Program-made: the position numbers and the translations under genes
DNA from: Tumebacillus amylolyticus
GTDB lineage: Bacteria; Bacillota; Bacilli; Tumebacillales; Tumebacillaceae
DNA: 64,000 nucleotides
Direction of reading: 5' to 3'
Assembly (NCBI RefSeq): GCF_016722965.1
Contig: NZ_JAEQNB010000004.1
Location: forward strand, 372,001-436,000
Shown here: in pieces, positions 33,256 through 41,953 of the stretch
How the letters are laid out: every line of letters starts with the position of its first letter
Numbering within the stretch: position 1 is the first letter of the stretch
Notes under the pieces: model-generated
What the model saw: the letters and a program-made list of their open reading frames with translations, nothing else
Database searches by the model: none
What the model was told of the DNA's origin: nothing

Positions 33256-34041
33256 ATGGCGACGAACACGTCTAACTACGGGCTGACCAAGCCCGGCCAG
33301 AACGACAACTACGATATCGAAATCCAGAATGGCAACATGGACAAAATCGATGCTCAGCTTTTCGCGAACGCACAAGCTGCGAATTCAGCTCAACAAACTG
33401 CAAACCAAGCGACGGCGGCAAGCTCAGCCACTGATACGATCATCGGGAATCGTACTGCTGACCCGTCCAAATCTCCGTCTGGACTGACTGGATCGCTGAC
33501 GAATTGGCTTTCATGGATAGTCAACCGGATCAAGGCGATCACCGGCACCACGAACTGGTTCGACGCACCGCCGACAACGCTGGTGGCGGCGAACACCCAT
33601 ATGAATGACAACAACAACCCTCACGGCGTCACTGCGGAACAAGTCGGGGCGATTCCGGAGTCTCAGCGCGGGGCCGCGGATGGAGTTGCTACCCTTGACG
33701 GCGACGGGCTTATTCCGACGGGTCAGTTGCCGGCACCATCGGATTTCGGCGCTCTTCCGGCCGGGATTAGCAATCGGAACGTGCGAATTGACGCCGCGTA
33801 TGAGTTGAGTTCTGATACGCGCTCTACGGCGGTGACAAACGGCACGAACGGACTGCCAACCACCGTTACCGTGACTGATCCGACAAGCGGAAACGCAACG
33901 GTCGCAACTAGCGCCATCACTTACGGAACGAATGGCTTGCCTACGAAGATCACTACAACTGCGGGCGCTCATTCTCGCGCGGTAACAATCAACTATGGCA
34001 CAAACGGTTTGTTCTCTGGGACAACTCCAACCTTCTCTTAA
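33256..34041 (+). CDS. Tail fibre/collar-like protein with C-terminal repeats
   Basis: 261 residues. The start NYGLTKPGQNDNYDIEIQNGNMDKID is typical of fibre N-termini, and NPHGVTAEQVGA (about residue 121) is a common fibre motif. The last 70 residues contain three related units with NGTNGLPT or YGTNGLF cores, alternating strands. Probably a host-binding fibre; the short C-terminal repeats may vary between relatives. Confidence 0.75.
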   Translation: MATNTSNYGLTKPGQNDNYDIEIQNGNMDKIDAQLFANAQAANSAQQTANQATAASSATDTIIGNRTADPSKSPSGLTGSLTNWLSWIVNRIKAITGTTNWFDAPPTTLVAANTHMNDNNNPHGVTAEQVGAIPESQRGAADGVATLDGDGLIPTGQLPAPSDFGALPAGISNRNVRIDAAYELSSDTRSTAVTNGTNGLPTTVTVTDPTSGNATVATSAITYGTNGLPTKITTTAGAHSRAVTINYGTNGLFSGTTPTFS

Positions 34042-34055
34042 AGGAGCGTGTGAAC

Positions 34056-34658
34056 ATGTCAGAAGTAGTAATAGTTGCAGGAGGAAGCATGGTCCCTCTC
34101 GGCTCCGACTACGCGGGGACACCGACGTTCCGCCCCAACAAGGTAGACGCGAGCGGTCTGCAACATATGGCCCTCGACCAAGACAACACAACCGGCACCG
34201 CGGCGTCGGGCGTTGTTATGCAATCGGGCGGCTCCGGTAAATTCGGTTGGTTGTCGAGCATCTATTCGTCGCTGGTATCGCTCGGAACGACCATGTCAAA
34301 TGTGTACTCTGCGTTGACCAACGGCACCCAGAAGACGCAGATCACGTCCACACCTTCCCCGCAAGTGATGACGGCAACGCCATCGACTAAGCAGATCGGC
34401 ATAGTGGCAAGCGCCGCTGCTGTTGCCTTGCGTGTTGGTGCCAGTGACCTCGCGAATCGTAAAACGATCATGATTCGGAATGTGTCGCCGCTCGGAGGTG
34501 CGGTGCTTTACGTGGGAGGCTCTGGGGTCTTAGATACCACGGGTTGGCCCATTTACCCGGGAGAGTTGTTCACTCTCGATCAGAACCCAGCAAACACCGC
34601 GACGATATACGGGTACTCAACCGGAGTTTGCACAGTTGCAGTCATGGAGGTGGCATAA
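34056..34658 (+). CDS. Tail-associated structural protein
   Basis: 200 residues from ATG 34056 with AAGGAG upstream (GTG 34050 is an alternative). Ser/Thr/Gly-rich, beta-predicted; SGGSGKFGWLSS near the middle, and a C-terminal domain RKTIMIRNVSPLGGAVLYVG that looks like a jelly-roll strand set. Ends directly before the next start. Probably a fibre part; not assigned to a family. Confidence 0.6.
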   Translation: MSEVVIVAGGSMVPLGSDYAGTPTFRPNKVDASGLQHMALDQDNTTGTAASGVVMQSGGSGKFGWLSSIYSSLVSLGTTMSNVYSALTNGTQKTQITSTPSPQVMTATPSTKQIGIVASAAAVALRVGASDLANRKTIMIRNVSPLGGAVLYVGGSGVLDTTGWPIYPGELFTLDQNPANTATIYGYSTGVCTVAVMEVA

Positions 34659-35039
34659 ATGAGCGCCTTCGGAACTTCGGTGAAGCAACCGCGCGGATTT
34701 CGCTCGGGGACATTCAATACGACATCGACCAGTTACGTGACCGCCCTGAGCATTAGCGGCGCAGGTCGATTGGCTTTCCTGTACGGAAGTACATCCCAAT
34801 ACAATTACATGCGAGTCCGGATCACGATCGACGGAGTTGTTGTGATCAACGATGCATACGTTTCCGGGGATAGTTCTAATTCAGGGGCATACCTCGCGCC
34901 AGATGGTGTCTTTCAGTACAACTCGACCTCTCGCCCGTATGTCCCTCTTGATATCCAGTTTAAACAGTCGCTTTTGATCGAAGTATACAGCGCCAGTTCG
35001 TCGTATAACTGTTTCGCTAAATTCGGTTGGGAAGCGTAA
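34659..35039 (+). CDS. Putative fibre-tip protein, beta-rich
   Basis: 126 residues, starting immediately after the stop of the previous gene, with GGAGGT upstream. The sequence is Ser/Tyr-rich with alternating hydrophobic strands (YMRVRITIDGVVVINDAYV), suggesting a small jelly-roll domain. Position among fibre genes suggests receptor binding or fibre tip. Not confirmed. Confidence 0.55.
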   Translation: MSAFGTSVKQPRGFRSGTFNTTSTSYVTALSISGAGRLAFLYGSTSQYNYMRVRITIDGVVVINDAYVSGDSSNSGAYLAPDGVFQYNSTSRPYVPLDIQFKQSLLIEVYSASSSYNCFAKFGWEA

Positions 35040-35054
35040 AGGAGGGCGAAAAAC

Positions 35055-35561
35055 TTGGAAATCGTGTACCTCAATCCGGCAACGAGAGAGCCGGACGAGA
35101 ACGGAGTTGCTTTCGAACGGACTGTGACGGAGGCCGGCGCAGTTGTTCTGATCCCGGTCACTACGCCGCCACCCCCGCCGTCGTTGGAAGACATCAAGGG
35201 TGCGAAGATTGCGGAACTGAATGCCGCGTGCAATACCGGAATCCTCGCGGGCTTCCGGTCCTCCGCACTCGGCGAACCCCACTCCTACGATTTTGACGCG
35301 GAAGCTCAGTCGAATCTCACGGGCATGCTTTCGGTTATGAACGCCGATCCGACAATTGTCGAAACGATCTGGAAGACCACAGATGTCGGACCGTTGCCGC
35401 ACACCCGCGAGCAGTTCGTGACATTGTGCCGTGATGGGCTCGACCACAAAAACAAACTCATCGCCCGATACTGGGCGATCAAGGCTTCGGTTGAGGCGGC
35501 GACGAGCGAGGAGGAGGTGCTTGCAATCCAGTGGGAGGCAGGAAACGGGCAGGGCGCTTGA
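35055..35561 (+). CDS. Fibre-associated protein with DUF4376-like domain
   Basis: 168 residues from TTG 35055 with GGAGGG upstream. An N-terminal strand part is followed by a proline run (TTPPPPPSLEDIKGAKIAEL) and a helical domain with the SYDFDAEAQSNLTGMLSVMNAD pattern of DUF4376, which occurs in tail fibre assembly or tip proteins. Confidence 0.65.
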   Translation: MEIVYLNPATREPDENGVAFERTVTEAGAVVLIPVTTPPPPPSLEDIKGAKIAELNAACNTGILAGFRSSALGEPHSYDFDAEAQSNLTGMLSVMNADPTIVETIWKTTDVGPLPHTREQFVTLCRDGLDHKNKLIARYWAIKASVEAATSEEEVLAIQWEAGNGQGA

Positions 35562-35602
35562 TTTGACCTGTGATACGCTGGCAAGAGGGAAGGAGGGAGT
35601 TT

Positions 35603-36112
35603 ATGGAGGAGCTTTTAGAGCCCGGAGACATCCTGCTCGTGCGTGGCAAAGAATTGCACCGCCGACGGCGAGAGTGGTTCCGCTTGCTGATCTCGACCAC
35701 GATCGCCAAACTGACAAAGAGCGAGTACACACACGCTGCCATGTATATCGGGCGAGACATGATCGTGGACGTCGACGTAAGGCAGCTGGTGATGCAACGA
35801 CCGCTCGCGGATCTGGACTGTTATGACGTATACCGCGTGGCCGGAGCCACAGACGAGGATCGCCAACTGGCGGTCTATTTTTGTCTCAGCCAACGCAAGA
35901 GGAAATACGACTATGGAGCTGTTGTGGCGATCGCACTTCAGCGGCTGACCGGACGAGCCATTGCAGGCCCGGAAGAAGATCCGCGCAAGTGGTTCTGCAG
36001 TGAGTTGGTGGCGCGGGCGTTGCGACTGTCGTGCTCGCCGTGGCTGGTGACACCCGGTGATCTGGCAAAAGAGCAAGGGGTAGTAAAAGTAGAACCACAA
36101 AAGGCGGCGTAG
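35603..36112 (+). CDS. YiiX/YebB-like (NlpC/P60 superfamily) cysteine hydrolase
   Basis: 169 residues from ATG 35603 with GGAGGGAG upstream. LEPGDILLVRG, EYTHAAMYIGRDMIVDV (catalytic His) and KWFCSELVARAL (catalytic Cys) are the motifs of permuted papain-like hydrolases. In this position it may help cut cell wall or lipids during lysis or entry. No signal peptide. Confidence 0.75.
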   Translation: MEELLEPGDILLVRGKELHRRRREWFRLLISTTIAKLTKSEYTHAAMYIGRDMIVDVDVRQLVMQRPLADLDCYDVYRVAGATDEDRQLAVYFCLSQRKRKYDYGAVVAIALQRLTGRAIAGPEEDPRKWFCSELVARALRLSCSPWLVTPGDLAKEQGVVKVEPQKAA

Positions 36113-36124
36113 GGAGGGGTAAGG

Positions 36125-36346
36125 GTGGAGCAAGAGATCATCAAATTTGCTATTGGGCAAGGGATTTTCTGCGTCCTTTTCGTGTGGTTGTTCATGCGCA
36201 CGACAAAACGTAACGAGGAGCGCGAGGATAAACTGATGGCGCACAACGACGGATACCAAAAAGTACTTGGAGAAATCAGCTCCGCAGTGTCAGAGATGCG
36301 CCACGATATCAACCGAATTGAAGACCGACTGAACGAACGGGCCTAG
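36125..36346 (+). CDS. BhlA/UviB-like small membrane protein (holin-like)
   Basis: 73 residues from GTG 36125 with GGAGGGG upstream. One transmembrane helix (about 8-24, IGQGIFCVLFVWLFMRTT) is followed by a charged coiled coil, the layout of BhlA/UviB proteins often placed next to phage amidases. Likely part of the lysis cassette. Confidence 0.75.
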   Translation: MEQEIIKFAIGQGIFCVLFVWLFMRTTKRNEEREDKLMAHNDGYQKVLGEISSAVSEMRHDINRIEDRLNERA

Positions 36347-36392
36347 CGAGTGAGACGCTGGGCCTTACTTATTTCCAAGGAGGATGATTTTC

Positions 36393-37259
36393 ATGACCAA
36401 ATTGATTTGCCTCGACCCCGGCCACGGAGGTTACGATCCGGGCGCGGTACACGGCGACGCTCGCGAGAAAGACATCACCCTGCACATCGGGCTTCAACTC
36501 CGCGACTTGCTCCGGCGAGTTGGCTTTGGCGTCATTATGACCCGCGAGACTGACTCAGCTCCGGGCGGTAAGACGGAAGTCAACGCCGACTTGAACGAGC
36601 GCTGCCGAATCGCGAACGCGGCCAAGGTTGATGTGTTCCTCTCGATTCATGTCAACGCCGGCGGCGGGCACGGTGCTGAGATTTATGCCAATGGCAACGG
36701 CGGCCCGATTGCTCCGTTGGCGAAGGGGATCATCACGAACGTCTCGACCGTCTGCGGTACGCACGGACAGGCAGTGCGCGACGGCGGTCACAACGGGGAA
36801 GGGTGGCGCGTGATCGTCGGTACCGATATGGACGCGATGCTCGTTGAGATCGGCTTCATCGACACCGACGACCTGAGTAAGATTCAGACGCACATCGACG
36901 AGTTCGCGCCGCTGATCGCCAGCGCGATCTGTACCTTCTACGGTGTCTCGTTCCCGGAGGCAGCCGCACCGGCGCAGAAGATGCCCCTGAACGCTGCTGC
37001 TGTCCAGACGGTGATCAACGAACTTGGCATGCTCACCAAGACCGCCAGCGACGCCGTAGACATCGCGTACAACTACGCCGCCAACTCTCTTCGTCGGGCG
37101 TTGCAAATGCCGATTACGGATGATCTGGGCAAACCCGACAAAGCCTCTGCGGACCTCGTCGCCAATTCGATCTTGGGCGACCACTGGAAAGCCGCATACG
37201 ACCAAGACATCCGGGACTGCTACCACGTTGCCGCCGATGCGCTCCGGACTCTGCTGTAG
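36393..37259 (+). CDS. N-acetylmuramoyl-L-alanine amidase (endolysin)
   Basis: 288 residues from ATG 36393, chosen because AAGGAGG sits 9 nt before it (an ATG at 36384 overlaps the spacer). Amidase_3 zinc ligands are in LDPGHGGYDPGA (His11), GDAREKDITL (Glu25) and LSIHVNAG, with the catalytic Glu in VEIGFIDT. The C-terminal 100 residues form a repeated helical part (NELGMLTKTASDAVDIAYNYA) that probably binds the wall. It opens the peptidoglycan at lysis. Confidence 0.9.
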   Translation: MTKLICLDPGHGGYDPGAVHGDAREKDITLHIGLQLRDLLRRVGFGVIMTRETDSAPGGKTEVNADLNERCRIANAAKVDVFLSIHVNAGGGHGAEIYANGNGGPIAPLAKGIITNVSTVCGTHGQAVRDGGHNGEGWRVIVGTDMDAMLVEIGFIDTDDLSKIQTHIDEFAPLIASAICTFYGVSFPEAAAPAQKMPLNAAAVQTVINELGMLTKTASDAVDIAYNYAANSLRRALQMPITDDLGKPDKASADLVANSILGDHWKAAYDQDIRDCYHVAADALRTLL

Positions 37260-37334
37260 CACCTCGCTCCAAATCAACCTCATCTCGCGCCGCTGGCATC
37301 CGTGCTGGCGGCCACAAACGAAAGGATGATCCAA

Positions 37335-37772
37335 ATGACGACCAACGATTTGCACACCTACATCGCCTCTGTGCTGGGCTTTGCGACCGCCGTCGCGCCG
37401 TTCGCTTACTGGGTGGTGAAGACGATCAATCACAGCAAGACCAACCCGGACGCGCAGACCGCGATCCACGAAGCTCAGGCAGCCGTCGCACCGGACATCA
37501 CCTTCACCGAACGCTGGGCTCACATTCAGGAGACTGTGGTGCATGCCATTGCCTACCTTAAACTCGAAGTCGGTGAACTCCCGGAAGAGCTGCGTGAACA
37601 GTTCGTCGACTACATCGAGAAGAAGACGGGGCACCGCATCACGATCGCGGAGCTGGAGCGCGTGATCTCGACTGTGACGTTTGCGGCAAATGAAGCGAAG
37701 GAGCACGTCGATCTGCAAGCGATCAAGGCGTTGCTGGATGATCTCGTGCAGAAGGAAAAGACCCCAGCCTAG
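37335..37772 (+). CDS. LLH-family holin
   Basis: 145 residues; ATG 37335 has GAAAGG 9 nt upstream (ATG 37326 alternative). One N-terminal transmembrane segment (IASVLGFATAVAPFAYWVV) followed by a long helical tail with VGELPEELREQFVDYIEKKTG, the typical layout of LLH-family phage holins. It follows the amidase and ends at a strong terminator. Confidence 0.75.
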   Translation: MTTNDLHTYIASVLGFATAVAPFAYWVVKTINHSKTNPDAQTAIHEAQAAVAPDITFTERWAHIQETVVHAIAYLKLEVGELPEELREQFVDYIEKKTGHRITIAELERVISTVTFAANEAKEHVDLQAIKALLDDLVQKEKTPA

Positions 37773-37788
37773 TGGCTGGGGTCTTTAT
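37757..37788. terminator. Strong terminator at end of lysis cassette
   Basis: 13-bp stem AAAGACCCCAGCC/GGCTGGGGTCTTT with a TAGT loop. A close copy (25 of 28 core positions identical) lies at 38451-38478. Confidence 0.9.
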
Positions 37789-37793
37789 TACAT

Positions 37794-38360
37794 CTAATCT
37801 CTATGGGCCACTGATGTAGCGGCAACTTCTGCCTCAGCCAAAGACTTGTCATTTGAAGCTTCGTCATAATCGCTCTCGAGAATTTCTTCGATCAACTTAA
37901 TCAAAAGCTTTCCCTTAGATTTTTTGAATGAAACTTTTTGGTGAGTGATACCACCTAGAACTATAATGACGATACCAGCTAAGCCCATAATGAACTGTCC
38001 CGCAATCAAAATAGCTGGGAATGTTACGTTAGGATCCATGTTGTGCGGAGTTGAATCTTGCATCCACTTGAACATCAAGCCGATGAAGATCACAGTAAAA
38101 GCCAATGCCATGGAGTTACCCATTTGTACAACACCAGCATTGAAAGTTGACCAGTCTTCATAATCTGCTTCTAGTACCCTAAGGTAATTTGTAAGTGTGC
38201 TTCGGTTGAATTTTTTCAATTCAGAACGGAACTTCTCCACTAACTCGATGGAATTGAAAGCTTGCAGGTCTTTTTTTGTGAGTTTTTTTAATACTATCTT
38301 TCCAGCAATGTTCCTAGGGAATACTAGGTCACGGCCATAATACAAATGCTTGATATTCAA
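37794..38360 (-). CDS. Two-helix membrane protein, cargo
   Basis: 188 residues. TTG 38360 is preferred because AAGGAGAG lies upstream; the ATG at 38387 has no site. Two transmembrane helices (about residues 82-100 and 118-140) follow a charged N-terminal part; the C-terminal tail is charged. AT-rich, opposite to the late genes, and flanked by duplicated terminators, so it looks like a cargo gene. No family recognised. Confidence 0.6.
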   Translation of the reverse strand: MNIKHLYYGRDLVFPRNIAGKIVLKKLTKKDLQAFNSIELVEKFRSELKKFNRSTLTNYLRVLEADYEDWSTFNAGVVQMGNSMALAFTVIFIGLMFKWMQDSTPHNMDPNVTFPAILIAGQFIMGLAGIVIIVLGGITHQKVSFKKSKGKLLIKLIEEILESDYDEASNDKSLAEAEVAATSVAHRD

Positions 38361-38450
38361 TTGTACATCTCTCCTTATGGATCGCATTCAATGTAATTGT
38401 TCTTTTACTACGATTAATTTCCCTTCTGCATAGAGAATATTAATACAAAA

Positions 38451-38480
38451 AAGACCCCTGCCTAATGGCTAGGGTCTTAT
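38451..38480 (-). terminator. Terminator of the IetAS-like operon, copy of the 37757 terminator
   Basis: AAGACCCC..GCC and GGCT.GGGTCTT with a TAAT loop; the A-run on its left serves as T-run for the minus strand. Two mismatches in the stem relative to the lysis-cassette copy. Confidence 0.75.
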
Positions 38481-38483
38481 TAG

Positions 38484-40742
38484 TTATCCCTCGTTTCTTA
38501 GTCGAACTGTGGTTGTTATGTCTCTATAAATGAATCTTTGGGTCAATTGCTTAGAAATATCGTTGTAAACCGGCTTCTCTCCTTTGGGATCTCGAATTGT
38601 TATAATTAATGCAAAATCTTGAGGTTGGGGTACCTCTTCACTTCTTGATTGCAAAGATAGTCTGAGTTTCCACTGGTTCGAATCAATACCCTTTGAAAAC
38701 TTCCGTGAATAGACCTTAATAGGTGACCACTTGTACCCGTTTTCAACGAGTTCTTTCTCAAGGATTCCGCTTTTTTCTATTGGCACTTCGCTCTTAAATC
38801 CTTTTGGCTTCTCAGTACCGAAACTCACTTCGATGTTAGTTCTACAGTACTCGAAATCATACCTTGCGTCCAGGCGAGGATTATATACCAATGTCATAGT
38901 GATTTCCCCTGTGCATTTACCATTTTCGATTAAGCAATCAGGGAAAGGAAAGTCGGAAATATCTATATGAGTGGTTGGATAGATAGTTCCTTCAAAAATT
39001 AATGTGGAAGATGAAGCCGAACCAGTCAAAATCTTCTCAATGGATGCGGGTTTACCAAAACCAACATACTTGCGGTATTCACCTTCAGGACGGGATCCAG
39101 TCTTTGGGTCTGTTGCTGAATGAATTAGCAGAGCCTTTGCTAGATTACTACTTGGTTCCGAATCAAGGTAATGGAACAGTTTAGCCAACAAAGCAGCAAC
39201 TTTTGGAGTCGAGAAACTTGTACCAACATCTTGAGTTAAAATACCGTTTTCGTCAAATGAGTTTATGCCCACCGGAATAACGCGGGGTACAGGGTGCTTT
39301 TTATAAGTTCCTCCAAAATCAACAAGATCTGGTTTTATAGTGTAATTCGGACCAAAGCCAATGCGTGTAAAGGGAGAGGGTTCAAAATTTGCAGTCATAT
39401 TAGTGTCAAGATGGGAGATCGACCCGACGGTGATTGCACGTAGAGAGTCTGCAGGGGCAGTGATCCTGTCCTTGTACACATCCTGCTGATTTGGTGGCCA
39501 ATTTCGGTGAGGTAGTACTTCGTAGTTTCCTGTAGAAACTACAAAAATTACATTATTCTCGTCCTGAAGTTGATCAAAACTCACTGCTAAGTCACTATAG
39601 GACTGCTCTTCACAGAAGGCGTCTTTGAAACCTAATGACATATTCCAAACTTTTACCCTGTCACTATACTTAGGGACTACCTCTTGAAGAATGAGGACAA
39701 GGTTTTCTTCTTCAAGGAAGCCGACATCACCATAGCTAGGATCGGAATTCGGTATTACAGAGATATCAACTATTTTTACGCCATCGTATGGTGAATCGGT
39801 ACCGTCCAATTTATCACCGTACGCTATAATTCCGCCAACGAAACTGCCGTGTGAACAATTTTTTTCACTCGGAATAACGTATTCTTCAGTTTTATCAACC
39901 CATGGAGCCAATTTATCAGATTGAGAGATTCCAGTGTCAATAACACCAACGTAGGGATACTCTTTTTGTGTGTCCGGCCAAAAGACAGGGAAAATCATTT
40001 GGGAGGTTGAGGCAGTATCGAGTTGTGTGGATTGGACATTAGTCACACTAAGCGTTTGGAAATAAGATAGCGAGCGAAGCGCTCCAAAATCAGCGAACTC
40101 TTCAAGTACATCAAGATTTGGAAAACTCACCTTTAAAATATCCAAATTTTTTGCGTACTGTATTTTGCTATGAAACTCACCGCTGAAATTCGAAATTCTG
40201 TTGATTAAGGCGGTGTAACTGTCCAGGTTTGTGTTGTGGTTTAAAAAATCGAATACTCTTAGCTTTATATACTTCTTCCTAAGTTCCCTTATCCGTTTAT
40301 AAACCTCGTTACTAAGTACATCAAATAAATCATAGGCCTGAAAATCTTGGAGAGTAGAGATATTAGCTTTCGTAATTTTCGCATCGGATGAAAGTATTTT
40401 TCTGCTCAGTGCATTCAACCCGTCACGAGTAACTTCAACTAAAAGTTCATCTGATTTCCCAACCCCTATAATCGGGCATGTACTTGTGCTAAACAAACTA
40501 GTAGGGCGATGAGACTTTGCAATCGCCTCTTGTTTCAGTCTGACTTTTGCAACCGAAGGTACGTTAGGATTTGCCGCAAATCGCTGCTCGAAACGCGAAC
40601 GAATATCACTAACTTTACCTGCAAAAGCCTCACGGAGATCTCGAGTAACTTCACCAAATACCTTAGCTGGGCCTCCGTTACCTTGATTACTTTTAATATC
40701 CTCAGGACGTAAACTGATGTGCTTTATCAAAAATTCGTTCAT
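38484..40742 (-). CDS. ietS: Subtilisin-like (S8) serine protease, IetS-like defence component
   Basis: 752 residues. The S8 triad is visible: Asp269 in VGVIDTGIS, His298 in NCSHGSFVGG and Ser509 in GTSFSTPKVAA; Asn405 (VSTGN) is the oxyanion residue. About 260 helical residues precede the protease domain and 240 strand-rich residues follow it. No signal peptide, so it acts in the cytoplasm. It lies 5 bp behind an AAA+ ATPase gene, the arrangement of the IetAS anti-phage system. The symbol is by architecture; sequence comparison is needed for the exact subtype. Confidence 0.8.
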   Translation of the reverse strand: MNEFLIKHISLRPEDIKSNQGNGGPAKVFGEVTRDLREAFAGKVSDIRSRFEQRFAANPNVPSVAKVRLKQEAIAKSHRPTSLFSTSTCPIIGVGKSDELLVEVTRDGLNALSRKILSSDAKITKANISTLQDFQAYDLFDVLSNEVYKRIRELRKKYIKLRVFDFLNHNTNLDSYTALINRISNFSGEFHSKIQYAKNLDILKVSFPNLDVLEEFADFGALRSLSYFQTLSVTNVQSTQLDTASTSQMIFPVFWPDTQKEYPYVGVIDTGISQSDKLAPWVDKTEEYVIPSEKNCSHGSFVGGIIAYGDKLDGTDSPYDGVKIVDISVIPNSDPSYGDVGFLEEENLVLILQEVVPKYSDRVKVWNMSLGFKDAFCEEQSYSDLAVSFDQLQDENNVIFVVSTGNYEVLPHRNWPPNQQDVYKDRITAPADSLRAITVGSISHLDTNMTANFEPSPFTRIGFGPNYTIKPDLVDFGGTYKKHPVPRVIPVGINSFDENGILTQDVGTSFSTPKVAALLAKLFHYLDSEPSSNLAKALLIHSATDPKTGSRPEGEYRKYVGFGKPASIEKILTGSASSSTLIFEGTIYPTTHIDISDFPFPDCLIENGKCTGEITMTLVYNPRLDARYDFEYCRTNIEVSFGTEKPKGFKSEVPIEKSGILEKELVENGYKWSPIKVYSRKFSKGIDSNQWKLRLSLQSRSEEVPQPQDFALIITIRDPKGEKPVYNDISKQLTQRFIYRDITTTVRLRNEG

Positions 40743-40747
40743 TCATA

Positions 40748-41878
40748 TCACTGCTCCTTATTGTTGCAGATTCTGTAAACCGTCGCCTTGGATGAACCAG
40801 TCAATTCCGCAATAACTGAGTAAGTAAAAATTTTTGGATCTAAATTTCTCAGGAAATCTACCCTATCCTCTAAATTGTAGTTCGACAGATCTTTTCTACG
40901 TGCTAGTGTATCTAATGAGTACACCGTGCTAAAGAAGAATTCAGTAACTTCAGAGGCTGATTTTATTTCCCTATCATTAATTATAGCTTCTCTTCTAGCA
41001 TTAATACAGATTTCTTTTATCGCAGCACCTGAAAGTTCTCTAAATATCGATGCTAGTAAATTGACTTCTTTTTCATTTAGTTCTTTGAGTGTTTCAGAAA
41101 TAATTGTGTACCTAGAACGGTAGTCCGGTTTCTCCATGTGTATTTTAAGTGAAAACCTGCGCCAAATCGCAGGATCAAGAAGTCCTTCATGGTTTGTAGC
41201 CGCAACAAGAATGCTTCCGTTATCTAAAGAGTCGATATTTTGCAGAAGACTATTTACAACTCTTTTTAGCTCACCTAATTCATTAGCATCATCCCGATGT
41301 TTAGCAACTGCATCAAATTCATCGAAGAAAAGGATACATTGATTATTTTTTGCATACTCAAAATAGTTTCGAATATTTTTAGCTGTATTACCTAAGAATG
41401 AGGAAATCAAACTATCAAGTCTTGCGATCACTATCGGGAGTCCTAATGCCTTTGATAAATTTTTAGCCAGAAGGGTCTTTCCGCAACCAGGAGCTCCATA
41501 CAATAGCATGGTGTTGGGGGGAGTAATGCCTTCCACAATTAGTTTATCCCTTTTCTGGTAGAGCGTTATGAACCTATCAACGTATTCTTGAACAGAAACA
41601 TTTAAAACGATGGTTTCATTAATCTCATCGGGCAAAATGATTTCCCCAAGCTGTAGGCGAGACTCTTGATCAAACGGTAACTTTGTGGACGCGGTACTCG
41701 CATGCATCAAAACACCTGGAGTATTGGATTCAAGAAGTTGTATTATTTTATTTGCGAGTTTCTCATTACCATTTTTCGATAGCTTATCAACAAGTAATCT
41801 TGAATATCCAATTACTTTTTGGTTGTCAAGCTTCAAGGAGAATTCAATTATTTTTAATAGTTCAAACGAGTTTTCCAC
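40748..41878 (-). CDS. ietA: AAA+ ATPase, IetA-like defence component, with C-terminal HTH
   Basis: 376 residues. Walker A GAPGCGKT (128-135), Walker B ILFFDEFD (182-189), sensor 1 AATN (226-229) and an arginine finger WRRF (239-242) give a complete FtsH/Cdc48-like ATPase module. A helical part precedes it. The last 30 residues (TYSVIAELTGSSKATVYRICNN) look like a helix-turn-helix. It is first in an operon with the S8 protease. In IetAS the ATPase is thought to control or feed the protease; that role here is an inference. Confidence 0.8.
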   Translation of the reverse strand: MENSFELLKIIEFSLKLDNQKVIGYSRLLVDKLSKNGNEKLANKIIQLLESNTPGVLMHASTASTKLPFDQESRLQLGEIILPDEINETIVLNVSVQEYVDRFITLYQKRDKLIVEGITPPNTMLLYGAPGCGKTLLAKNLSKALGLPIVIARLDSLISSFLGNTAKNIRNYFEYAKNNQCILFFDEFDAVAKHRDDANELGELKRVVNSLLQNIDSLDNGSILVAATNHEGLLDPAIWRRFSLKIHMEKPDYRSRYTIISETLKELNEKEVNLLASIFRELSGAAIKEICINARREAIINDREIKSASEVTEFFFSTVYSLDTLARRKDLSNYNLEDRVDFLRNLDPKIFTYSVIAELTGSSKATVYRICNNKEQ

Positions 41879-41904
41879 GGAAATACCACACCTTTCTAGT
41901 TTCT

Positions 41905-41934
41905 ATAATACCGAAAAATATACCGTAATAACAA
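41905..41934 (-). promoter_or_regulatory. Promoter of the IetAS-like operon
   Basis: On the minus strand TTGTTA and TATTAT are separated by 18 bp, 27 bp before the ATPase start. Confidence 0.55.
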
Positions 41935-41953
41935 GGAAAAATTAAGGTATTAC
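41925..41953. promoter_or_regulatory. Possible operator overlapping the -35 region
   Basis: GTAATAAC (41925-41932) and GGTATTAC (41946-41953) form a near-perfect inverted repeat around the -35 box. It could be the target of the HTH at the end of the ATPase. Confidence 0.4.
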
